Assembly (NCBI GenBank): GCA_937898675.1
Contig: CALEJB010000002.1
Coordinates: 47,624 to 111,623, forward strand
Source: an uncultured Prevotellaceae bacterium
GTDB lineage: Bacteria > Bacteroidota > Bacteroidia > Bacteroidales > Muribaculaceae
Length of the DNA: 64,000 nucleotides
Reading direction: 5' to 3'
In this document: positions 49,198 to 56,990 of the stretch, piece after piece
Layout of the letters: each line of letters opens with the position of its first letter
Numbering within the stretch: the stretch's first letter is position 1
Made by a program: the position numbers and the translations under genes
The notes under the pieces: model-generated
The model's input: the letters and a program-made list of their open reading frames with translations, nothing else
Database searches by the model: none
What the model was told of the DNA's origin: nothing

Positions 49198-52100
49198 TTA
49201 CTTCACAACGATTTCGCAAATCGAAACGCGGTTCCAGCTCAACTCGTCAAACATGTTGCTGATACCCTGGCCCTGAGCATTGATGCGGTTAGCCTTGATA
49301 CCGTACTTGTTAATGAGCATGTCCTTCACGCTGGCAGCACGCTGGTTGGCGAGACGGATGTTCAGGTCCTTGTCACCCTCGGGCGAAGCATAGCCATTGA
49401 TGGTGCAGGTGGCCTCAGGGTGGCTCTTGAGGTAGTTGGCCACGCGCTCAACGTTGGCGCGCTGGTCGGCAGCGATAGCGCTCTTGCCCACGGGGAAGTG
49501 AACGAGCACGTTCATGTACTTGGCGCTGTTGTCCACCACCTTGGGAGCGGCGTTCTTGGCAGCGTTGAGGTCGTTGCGGCAGTTCTGGAGGGCGCGGTTA
49601 GCGGCATCCAGGTCGCTCTGCAGCTGAGCGATGCGGCTGTTGGCATTGTTCTCAGCGTTGGCGAGCTGGTTGCGGAGGTCATTAATCTGACCGTTGAGCA
49701 GGTCGAGCTCTACATTATTTACAGTAGCCACGGGAGCATCGTCGGTACCGAATACCAGGTTGATGCCCAGCGAGTACTGGCGGGTAGCGGGAACGCCACA
49801 GTAGTCAAAGCCTACCGAAGACGAACCACCCACGCCGGCACCGGCAGCAGCAACCTCGGGATCACCGTCATAGTTGGTGAAGAGCAGCAGGTTGGTAGCA
49901 CCGGCGGTGATGGCAGCACGCTTGATGTAGCGGGTGCGGGCCAGCAGCGAGCGGGGCACGTCGTAGGTCAACGAAATCGAACGCAGACGCAGGCTCTTGA
50001 CGTCGGTGATCCAGTTGCGGGTCTCGTAGTTGTATGCGCCGGTGTAGTAGTTCTTGATGATGTTGTAACCGCTCATCTCCACACTGTTGAAGGTGTAGGT
50101 CTTGTCAGCCTCCCAGGTGTGGGTGACAGGATTGCCATCAGCGTCAACACCGCTGATGGTCAGAGGCTCGTTACGCCAGTCGGCAGACAGCTGGCTGACA
50201 CCGGCTACGGCCATAGCGTACTTGGTGCCGTTGTAAACATCGCCACCATAACGGAATTCCCACAACATGTTGAAGGTCCAGTTCTTCAAGAAGGTGATGG
50301 TGTTGTTCCAACCACCGGTGAACTTGGCCTCACGGTCGCCAACCTCAACAAGCACGTTGTCGGTGTCGGGGAAGCCGTCCTTGTCAAGAATGAGCTGGCC
50401 ATTATCATCGCGGGTCCACTTGGTGCCGGCGATGCCCATAAAGTTGCCATTGTTGTAACTTGCAGCCTTGGCACAGCCCTTGGTGGGACCATACTGTACA
50501 TCGGTTACATACATCACGTCGATGCCGTCGTAGATGTCACCAATGGTACCACGGTTGCCGGCAATGTTGATACCGGTTTCCCAAACGAAGTTCTCGCGCT
50601 GAATGGGAGTGCCACTCAAGCTGAACTCGAGACCCTTGTTGTAAACGTCACCAGCGTTAATCGAGCAGAAGATGTAACCGGTGGACTGAGGACCACGCGG
50701 TTGCAGAATCATGTCGTAAGAGTTGTTGGTGTAGTAAGCAACGTCAAATTTCAAGCGGTTGCGCAGGAAACGCAGCTCGAGACCCAACTCAGTGGAGCGG
50801 GTGCGCTCGGGCTTGAGGTAGGGGTTACCACGGGTCCAGGTGTTACCCAGACCAACCTTGCCATCCAGATAGGTGCCAACGGGCCACAGATAGGTGTTGG
50901 TCACATAGGGGTCGGTGTCCTTACCAACCTCTGCCCAGCTGGCGCGAATCTTACCGAAGGTGAACCATTCGGGCAGACTCTCGCGGAAGAACTCGGTGAA
51001 GGCGATAGCGCCGCTCACGCTGGGATAGAAGTAGCTGCGGTTGTCCTTGGGCAGGGTCGAGGTCCAGTCGTTACGACCGGTAACGGTCAAGAAGATAGCA
51101 TTGCGCCAGTCAGCGCGGAACTCACCAAATGCGGAGAGCATGCGCTTGCGGCTGCTGCTGTGGCTGAACTGCTTGTCGTTAACACCTGCGTTGCTGTAAG
51201 AGAAGAAGTTGGGCACTGCAAAGTTCCAAGCCATCTCATAGTCGCGGCGGCTCTTGGTGTAGTCGCTCGAGCCACCCAGCATCAGGTTGAGGTTGAAGTC
51301 ACCGAACTGCTTGTTCCAGTTCGACATCAGGTTGTTGGACAGATAACGATACTTGTACATGTTGTCACTCATCATACCCCTTTGCCAAACCTGCTTGATT
51401 GCGCCCTCGGGAGCAATGCGGTTAGCGCTCTGGGTAGTGTAGGAGTCAACACCCATGCGGTAGCTGATCCACCACCAGTCGAAGAGGTCCCACTTCACGC
51501 TCACGTTGCCAGTGAAGCGCTCGGTCTCGTCGGTCATCTTGTTCTTGTTGACAATCCAGTAGGGGTTATCGCGCTCGTCCCAGGGATCCATGTCGGGGAA
51601 CATGCGATAGCGTGTGCCATCCTCGTTGAGGTAGTGGCTCATGTCGTCGCTGGGAGCCCAGTTGTAGGCGGCATAGAGCGCACCAGTACCCGACGAGTTG
51701 TACAGAGCAGCACCGGTCAGGGTCTTGGTCGTGCGTGCATCACTGTAGGCAGCGTTAGCGCCAAAGGTGAAGCGGCCCACCTTCTGTTCGCCGTTGAAGC
51801 GGAAGGTAGTCTTGTTGTAGCCGGTAGTGGGCACGATACCATCCTGATCGTAGTAAGAACCGCTCAGGTAGAAGTTGTTGTTCTTGGTACCGCCGCTCAC
51901 GCTCAGGTTGGTGTCCCAAATCAGGCCAGTCTCAAAGAAGTCCTTGAGGTTGTCATACACGGGAGCGCCTTTCATCCTCTCGCCCCACGAGTTGTAGCTG
52001 CGGCCGTTGAAGGTAGCACCGGTGAGGTGGCCAGCAGCATCGTAGTTCTCCTGGATGTAACCACGGTTGAACTCGTTCTGGTAGTCGGGCAGGTTGCTAA

Positions 52101-52950
52101 CCATCGAGGCAATCATCTTGGTTGACAAGCTAACCTCGGTGTGGCCTTCCTGACCCTTCTTAGTGGTGATGATAACAACACCGTTGGCAGCGCGCGAGCC
52201 GTAAAGTGCGGCAGCAGCGGGGCCCTTGAGGACCGACATGTTCTCGATGTCCTCGGGGTTGATATCCATCACACGGTTAGAGGAGGTGGTTGCACTGTTC
52301 ATCATGCCGTCGAAGGCACTGTTGCCGACAACGCCTGCCGAGTTGTCATAGATGACACCATCGACAACAAACAGCGGCTGGCTGTCCTTGTTCTCGGCCA
52401 GCGACGTACCACCACGCAGGATGATCTGGGCGCCCGAACCGGCAGCACCAGACGACTGGGTGATGTTCACACCAGCAATCTTACCCGACAACGAGTTGAT
52501 GGCGTTGGCGGTCTTGTTGCGCATCAGCTCCTCGGCTTTGAGCTCGTCGACTGCATAACCCAGCGACTTCTTGTCCTTCTTGATACCGAGGGCGGTTACT
52601 ACAACCTCGTCGAGCACCTGCTCGTTGTCCTGCATGGTCAGGTCCATGGTGCCGCCGCTCACGGCGATTTCCATGGGCTTGCTGCCGATGTAGGATACGA
52701 CCAGCACATCGCCACGGTTGGCATTGATTGAATACTTGCCGTCAACATCGGTGGCAGTACCGCGGTTGGTACCCTTGACCTTAACGGTCGCGCCGATGAG
52801 AGGCTCACCTTGTGCGTCACGTATGACGCCCGTTACTTTGTTGGACTGGGCAGATGCGGTAAAGCCCGTCAGGGACTGACTGGAAGTCATTCCCACGGGA
52901 GCTCCACATGCAATTGCCAGTGCGGCCAACAATGCTAATTGTTTTTTCAT
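49198..52950 (-). CDS. SusC/RagA-like TonB-dependent receptor with C-terminal OmpA-like domain
   Basis: Outer-membrane transporter energised by TonB, 1250 residues from the ATG at 52950. After the signal peptide (about 1-36) there is a CarboxypepD-like domain (NKVTGVIRDAQGEPLIGATVKVKGT), the DEVVVTALG region and the plug (about 120-230: LSGKIAGVNI, DPxDIENMSVLKGPAAAALYGSRAANGVVIITTK). The barrel ends near RQYSLGINLVFG (about 1065). Unusually, about 175 residues follow: a coiled coil (about 1080-1133, NGQINDLRNQLANAE...) and an OmpA-like peptidoglycan-binding domain (about 1145-1250: VHFPVGKSAIAADQ, NGYASPEGDKDLNIRLANQRAASVKDML). The frame is continuous across the junction. Confidence 0.92.
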   Translation of the reverse strand: MKKQLALLAALAIACGAPVGMTSSQSLTGFTASAQSNKVTGVIRDAQGEPLIGATVKVKGTNRGTATDVDGKYSINANRGDVLVVSYIGSKPMEIAVSGGTMDLTMQDNEQVLDEVVVTALGIKKDKKSLGYAVDELKAEELMRNKTANAINSLSGKIAGVNITQSSGAAGSGAQIILRGGTSLAENKDSQPLFVVDGVIYDNSAGVVGNSAFDGMMNSATTSSNRVMDINPEDIENMSVLKGPAAAALYGSRAANGVVIITTKKGQEGHTEVSLSTKMIASMVSNLPDYQNEFNRGYIQENYDAAGHLTGATFNGRSYNSWGERMKGAPVYDNLKDFFETGLIWDTNLSVSGGTKNNNFYLSGSYYDQDGIVPTTGYNKTTFRFNGEQKVGRFTFGANAAYSDARTTKTLTGAALYNSSGTGALYAAYNWAPSDDMSHYLNEDGTRYRMFPDMDPWDERDNPYWIVNKNKMTDETERFTGNVSVKWDLFDWWWISYRMGVDSYTTQSANRIAPEGAIKQVWQRGMMSDNMYKYRYLSNNLMSNWNKQFGDFNLNLMLGGSSDYTKSRRDYEMAWNFAVPNFFSYSNAGVNDKQFSHSSSRKRMLSAFGEFRADWRNAIFLTVTGRNDWTSTLPKDNRSYFYPSVSGAIAFTEFFRESLPEWFTFGKIRASWAEVGKDTDPYVTNTYLWPVGTYLDGKVGLGNTWTRGNPYLKPERTRSTELGLELRFLRNRLKFDVAYYTNNSYDMILQPRGPQSTGYIFCSINAGDVYNKGLEFSLSGTPIQRENFVWETGINIAGNRGTIGDIYDGIDVMYVTDVQYGPTKGCAKAASYNNGNFMGIAGTKWTRDDNGQLILDKDGFPDTDNVLVEVGDREAKFTGGWNNTITFLKNWTFNMLWEFRYGGDVYNGTKYAMAVAGVSQLSADWRNEPLTISGVDADGNPVTHTWEADKTYTFNSVEMSGYNIIKNYYTGAYNYETRNWITDVKSLRLRSISLTYDVPRSLLARTRYIKRAAITAGATNLLLFTNYDGDPEVAAAGAGVGGSSSVGFDYCGVPATRQYSLGINLVFGTDDAPVATVNNVELDLLNGQINDLRNQLANAENNANSRIAQLQSDLDAANRALQNCRNDLNAAKNAAPKVVDNSAKYMNVLVHFPVGKSAIAADQRANVERVANYLKSHPEATCTINGYASPEGDKDLNIRLANQRAASVKDMLINKYGIKANRINAQGQGISNMFDELSWNRVSICEIVVK

Positions 52951-53137
52951 ACGCACTTAACTTAAATTAATTGAATATAAATAAAATAACTTAATCCATC
53001 TCATTAACACATTTGTGTGTATTGTCTGGCAACAGGCTTTAAGGCCCGCCATTCCACATTACATCCTCTCCTGAAACACGTCCTTTGTTATTAAGACTTT
53101 TCATCAGATTTGCACAGCAAATGGCGATTTCAACGGG

Positions 53138-53144
53138 CAAAGTT
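53138..53144 (-). promoter_or_regulatory. Possible promoter of susCD with a long leader
   Basis: AACTTTG on the minus strand, 187 bases before the susC ATG, is the best -7 candidate. The region 52951-53385 is AT-rich and otherwise holds only the recF promoter; the long leader might carry post-transcriptional control, but no defined riboswitch or anti-sigma target was recognised. Confidence 0.35.
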
Positions 53145-53369
53145 GCTAATAAATTTCAATTTGAGCAAATTTTTGTTCACTTTTTTGTCCATTTTTTCCT
53201 GAAAAATCCTCATTCTGCATTAAATGGCCCTCTCATGCTTGTTTTTTAGCATTTATATACACTTTTTTAGAACCAGAAACTATGTACTATGGCAGCAAAA
53301 ACAAAAAAAGATTGCGAAGTCCGGTGGTAAAAAATCAGGCGCTTGTTTTGTTCTGCGCTCAATTTGCAC

Positions 53370-53377
53370 TACCTTTG
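53370..53377 (+). promoter_or_regulatory. Promoter of recF
   Basis: TTTGC (53363-53367) and TACCTTTG (53370-53377), 8 bases before the recF ATG. The segment around it (53342-53378) resembles the right arm of the inverted repeat at 18950-18987. Confidence 0.6.
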
Positions 53378-53385
53378 CACCTGTC

Positions 53386-54510
53386 ATGATACTCAACTCT
53401 GCCACCATACTCAACTACAAGAACATCGCCGATGCGCGCCTGCGCTTCTCACCCAAGCTCAACTGCCTCATTGGCAACAACGGGCAGGGCAAGACCAACG
53501 TGCTTGACGCTATTTACTATATGAGTATGTGCCGCAGTTTCACGCCGTCGCTCGACAACAGCGCCGTCATCCGCCATGGCGAACCTTACATGATGCTGGC
53601 GGGCAGTTACGAGCGGTGCGGCACACCGCTCGAGATGAGCGTCGCCATGCAGCGCGGCAAGCGCAAGGTCGTGCGCCGCGACGGCAAGCAGTACCAGCGC
53701 TTGAGCCAGCACATCGGGTTGCTGCCGGTGGTGATGGTGTCGCCCATGGACTGGGACCTGGTGCGCGGCAGCGGTGAGGAGCGCCGCCGCTTCATGGACC
53801 TGATTATCTCTCAAAACGACGCCCAATACCTCGACGCCCTCATCCGCTACAGCAAGGCCATTGACCAGCGCAACGCGATGATAAAGCGTGAGATGCGCGA
53901 CCCGTTGCTCTATGAGACCGTCGAGTGCGAGATGGCGACACACGCCGCCACCATCCACACGCGGCGGGCGGCATGGACCGACCAGTTCATGCCCATCTTC
54001 ATGCACTACTACAGCGCCGTGGCGGGCGGCCACGAAACAGTGGCACTGAGCTACCAGAGCCACCTCAACGACGCCCCCCTGCCCGACCATCTGGCGCAGA
54101 CCCGCGAGCGCGACATGGCGGTGGGCCACACCACCCGCGGCGTGCACCGCGACGACCTGGAACTCACACTGGGCGGCCACCCCATGCGCAGCACGGGCAG
54201 CCAGGGCCAATGCAAGACCTATACCATTGCCTTGAGGCTGGCGCAGTTCGACTTCCTCAAGGCAAGTTGCCCCACAGTACCCATCCTGTTGCTTGACGAC
54301 ATCTTCGACAAACTCGACGCCCGGCGCGTGGAGCGCATCGTCGATGTGGTGTCCAGCGACCGCTTCGGGCAGATTTTCATTACCGACACCAACCGCACCC
54401 ACCTCGACGAAATCGTCGCCCGCCATGGCGGCGGCCACTGCCTGATGCAGGTCGAGGACGGCAATATCACCATGCTGAACAATGGTGCTACCAACCAAGG
54501 ACTGCAATGA
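53386..54510 (+). CDS. recF: DNA replication and repair protein RecF
   Basis: SMC-like ATPase that loads RecA at gaps with RecO and RecR. From the ATG at 53386 it has 374 residues, the normal length; an upstream in-frame start at 53224 would run through the promoter. Walker A is GNNGQGKTN (about 29-37), the family N terminus is LNYKNIADARLRFSPKLNCLIG, and the signature/Walker B region reads RSTGSQGQCKTYTIALRLAQFDFLKA and ILLLDDIFDKLDARRVERI. The DUF721 gene overlaps its stop (ATGA), a pairing common in many bacteria. Confidence 0.95.
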   Translation: MILNSATILNYKNIADARLRFSPKLNCLIGNNGQGKTNVLDAIYYMSMCRSFTPSLDNSAVIRHGEPYMMLAGSYERCGTPLEMSVAMQRGKRKVVRRDGKQYQRLSQHIGLLPVVMVSPMDWDLVRGSGEERRRFMDLIISQNDAQYLDALIRYSKAIDQRNAMIKREMRDPLLYETVECEMATHAATIHTRRAAWTDQFMPIFMHYYSAVAGGHETVALSYQSHLNDAPLPDHLAQTRERDMAVGHTTRGVHRDDLELTLGGHPMRSTGSQGQCKTYTIALRLAQFDFLKASCPTVPILLLDDIFDKLDARRVERIVDVVSSDRFGQIFITDTNRTHLDEIVARHGGGHCLMQVEDGNITMLNNGATNQGLQ

Positions 54511-54797
54511 AACGGACCCAGGCCAAAACCGTCGGTGAAATCATCACCGAACTGTTGAAACAGGAAAAACTCGACGTCGCGCTCGACGAGCAGCGCGCCA
54601 TCGCCCTGTGGCCCGAAATCGTGGGCAGCGGCGTGAACAGCTATACCGTCGGTCGCAGCGTGCGCGGCGGCGTGATGACCGTCAGAATTTCGTCGGCGGC
54701 ACTGCGCAACGAACTGATGCTCAACCGGGCAAGCATCATCAGCCGCATCAACGAGGCCCTGGGCCGCGAAATCATCAAAGAAATAGTTTTCAGATAG
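54507..54797 (+). CDS. DUF721 (DciA-like) protein
   Basis: Small protein of 96 residues, RTQAKTVGEIITELLKQEKLDVALDEQRAIALWPEIVG, followed by VRGGVMTVRISSAALRNELMLNRASIISRINEALG. This is the DUF721 fold, whose DciA members help load the replicative helicase in bacteria lacking DnaC. It overlaps recF by four bases, so translation is probably coupled. Confidence 0.9.
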   Translation: MKRTQAKTVGEIITELLKQEKLDVALDEQRAIALWPEIVGSGVNSYTVGRSVRGGVMTVRISSAALRNELMLNRASIISRINEALGREIIKEIVFR

Positions 54798-54882
54798 TTT
54801 CTGTGCCGAAGCACTCTTTCCACATCCCACCATTACCAACAGTTCCATTATTCCCGATTAACAGACAAAAAAACCGACTAAT

Positions 54883-55326
54883 ATGAACCACGCCATCGAG
54901 GCCGGGCACCCGTTCCGACACACTACACCCATCCAACTGCGTTTCAACGACATGGATGCCATCCAGCACGTAAACAACGCGGCCTATTTTGAATTCTTTG
55001 ACCTGGGCAAGACTGCCTACTTCAAGGCCCTCAATGTCAATCAAGAAGTGGACTGGAGCCACCCGTCCGTCATTATCGCCAATGTGAACTGCAGTTTCCT
55101 GGTTTCGACCCGCTTCGAAGAACCTGTAGAGGTGCGCACCCAATGCACCCGCCTGGGAAACAAAAGCCTGACGCTGCTGCAGCACCTTGTCAACAGCGAA
55201 ACCCAAGAGGTAAAATGCACCTGCGCCACGGTGATGGTGAATCTGGACCCCGACACGGGCAAGCCCTCGGCCATACCCCAGGTGTGGAGAGACGCCTTCA
55301 CTCGCTTCGAAGGGCGGGAAATCTGA
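54883..55326 (+). CDS. Acyl-CoA thioesterase (YbgC/4HBT hot-dog fold)
   Basis: 147 residues. The hot-dog signature RFNDMDAIQHVNNAAYFEFFDLGK (about 21-45) contains the catalytic Asp and the HVNN turn. Likely hydrolyses short acyl-CoA or acyl-ACP thioesters in the cytoplasm; the substrate cannot be told. It lies 85 bases after the DUF721 gene and 80 before the isomerase gene, which has its own promoter box. Confidence 0.88.
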   Translation: MNHAIEAGHPFRHTTPIQLRFNDMDAIQHVNNAAYFEFFDLGKTAYFKALNVNQEVDWSHPSVIIANVNCSFLVSTRFEEPVEVRTQCTRLGNKSLTLLQHLVNSETQEVKCTCATVMVNLDPDTGKPSAIPQVWRDAFTRFEGREI

Positions 55327-55367
55327 CCGAGTTATTAACAATCATTCTAAATGCCAAGATAAAATAT

Positions 55368-55375
55368 TATCTTTG
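55368..55375 (+). promoter_or_regulatory. -7 box of the isomerase gene
   Basis: TATCTTTG, 31 bases before the ATG at 55407. Confidence 0.55.
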
Positions 55376-55406
55376 TCGTTTGAATAGAATAGAAAAGAAC
55401 TACAAT

Positions 55407-56021
55407 ATGGACGTCAAACAATCAATGCAAGAGATACTGGCCGCCGAGAGCAGGGCCGTACTGAATATTCCTGTCACCGACGACTATGAGGCGGCGGTGA
55501 AACTCATCGTTGAGCAGGTGCGCCACGAGGGCGGCAAACTCGTTTGCTCGGGAATGGGCAAATGCGGACAGATTGCCGACAACATCGCCACCACATTCTC
55601 CTCGACGGGCATCCCCGCCGTGTTCCTCCACCCCAGCGAAGCCCAGCACGGCGACTTGGGTGTTGTCCAGCCCCACGACGTGCTGTTGCTGCTGTCCAAC
55701 TCGGGCCGCACCAACGAAATCTGCGCCCTGGTCAACCTTGCCCATGACCTATACCCGCAACTCAAGATGATTACCATCACGGGCAACAAGGACAGCGAGC
55801 TGGCCCATTTGGCAGACATCTGCCTGTGGACCGGCAACACAGCCGAGGTGTGCCCGCTGGGCCTCACCCCAACGACCTCGACGACGGTGATGACAGTCAT
55901 CGGCGATGTGCTGGTGGTCAACACCATGCGCGCCACGGGATTCACCCGCGAGGAATATGCACTGCGCCATCACGGCGGCTATTTGGGCAGCAAGGCCAAG
56001 GGCACCGAGTACGACAAATAA
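55407..56021 (+). CDS. SIS-domain sugar-phosphate isomerase (KpsF/GutQ/KdsD-like, no CBS domains)
   Basis: 204 residues from the ATG at 55407 (MDVKQSMQEILAAES); an upstream in-frame reading would overlap the thioesterase gene. The SIS domain shows LVCSGMGKCGQIADNIATTFSSTG, HPSEAQHGDLGVV and LLLSNSGRTNEI, the pattern of D-arabinose 5-phosphate isomerases that start Kdo synthesis. The usual C-terminal CBS pair (about 120 residues) is absent, so this is a short form. It lies 15 bases before the PfkB gene, suggesting a shared sugar-phosphate pathway. Confidence 0.87.
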   Translation: MDVKQSMQEILAAESRAVLNIPVTDDYEAAVKLIVEQVRHEGGKLVCSGMGKCGQIADNIATTFSSTGIPAVFLHPSEAQHGDLGVVQPHDVLLLLSNSGRTNEICALVNLAHDLYPQLKMITITGNKDSELAHLADICLWTGNTAEVCPLGLTPTTSTTVMTVIGDVLVVNTMRATGFTREEYALRHHGGYLGSKAKGTEYDK

Positions 56022-56036
56022 TAACCAACAACGCTA

Positions 56037-56978
56037 ATGCGAAAGATCATTGCTATCGGAGAATCGGTGCTGGATACCCTCTACAAGGGCAACCAGCCCG
56101 TCAAGGCATTCATGGGCGGACGCATCGCCAACGCCGCCGCCATCATGGGTGCCATGGGACTACCCGCGACGATGGTGAGCGAATGCTGTGCCGACCGCGT
56201 GGGCGACATCATCATCGACTACCTGACGCGGCACAATGTCAACATCAACTCCATTGACCGCTACACCCAAGGCTCCACGCCCATTTCAGCGATTTTTGCC
56301 GACGAAACCGGGCGCACCGAGGCCATGGTCAACTACGGCGTGTACCCTAAGGAGCGCTTCGATGTGGTCTGGCCCCGCATCGACGAGGACGACATCGTAC
56401 TGTTCGGGTCGCTGTACGCCATCACCGAGCCCCAGCGTGCCGCCCTGTTCGAGTTGGTTAACTATACCGTTGAACGCAAGGCGATTATCGTTTACCTTCC
56501 CGGTTTCCAGCACGGCATCAATTTCAATATCGCCCATGTCATGCCCGCCATTCTCGAGAATCTGGATGTGAGCGACTTGGTCATTGCCCATGAGCGTGAC
56601 CTGCGTGACGTCTTCCCCGGCGAGACCGCACAGCAAGCCTTCACCAACCATGTGGAATTTTATTGCGACAATTACCTGCACATCCATCCCGACTTGTCGG
56701 TATCGCGGTTCGCGTCAGGCAAAGAACTACCGCACCCCTCGCTCAGCACATCAACGCGCAATTTGCTGGGATGGCAAGCAGGATTTACTGCGGGCGTCAT
56801 CTATGGCATGATTAAGAACAATGTGCTTCACAGCAACATCCATAGCCTTGAGTCAGCCACATGGCTCGACATCGTGACCAACGCCCAGGCTATCGCCTCG
56901 TGCTGCGCCAACGGCGACAACTGCCTGGACTCCGCCCTGGCATCAACCTATGCCGCCGCAATCCGAAACAACGCATAA
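56037..56978 (+). CDS. PfkB-family sugar kinase homologue lacking the catalytic Asp
   Basis: 313 residues with the ribokinase/PfkB outline: IIAIGESVLDTLYKG at the start, then GGRIANAAAIMGAMGLPATMVSECCADRVGDIIIDYL with the double Gly and Asn. The C-terminal anion-hole/catalytic motif of the family (GAGDxF) reads Gly245-Trp-Gln-Ala248-Gly-Phe, followed by TAGVIYGMI. The Asp that acts as base is therefore Ala. The protein may be a non-catalytic or altered member. It sits between the SIS isomerase and the TPR-GDPD gene with short gaps. Confidence 0.82.
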   Translation: MRKIIAIGESVLDTLYKGNQPVKAFMGGRIANAAAIMGAMGLPATMVSECCADRVGDIIIDYLTRHNVNINSIDRYTQGSTPISAIFADETGRTEAMVNYGVYPKERFDVVWPRIDEDDIVLFGSLYAITEPQRAALFELVNYTVERKAIIVYLPGFQHGINFNIAHVMPAILENLDVSDLVIAHERDLRDVFPGETAQQAFTNHVEFYCDNYLHIHPDLSVSRFASGKELPHPSLSTSTRNLLGWQAGFTAGVIYGMIKNNVLHSNIHSLESATWLDIVTNAQAIASCCANGDNCLDSALASTYAAAIRNNA

Positions 56979-56990
56979 TCCCATCTCACT

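Noticed and set aside
49420..52125. A 900-codon open frame antisense to the SusC-like gene
   Set aside because: Valine/alanine/glycine-rich shadow; susC is supported by clear domains.
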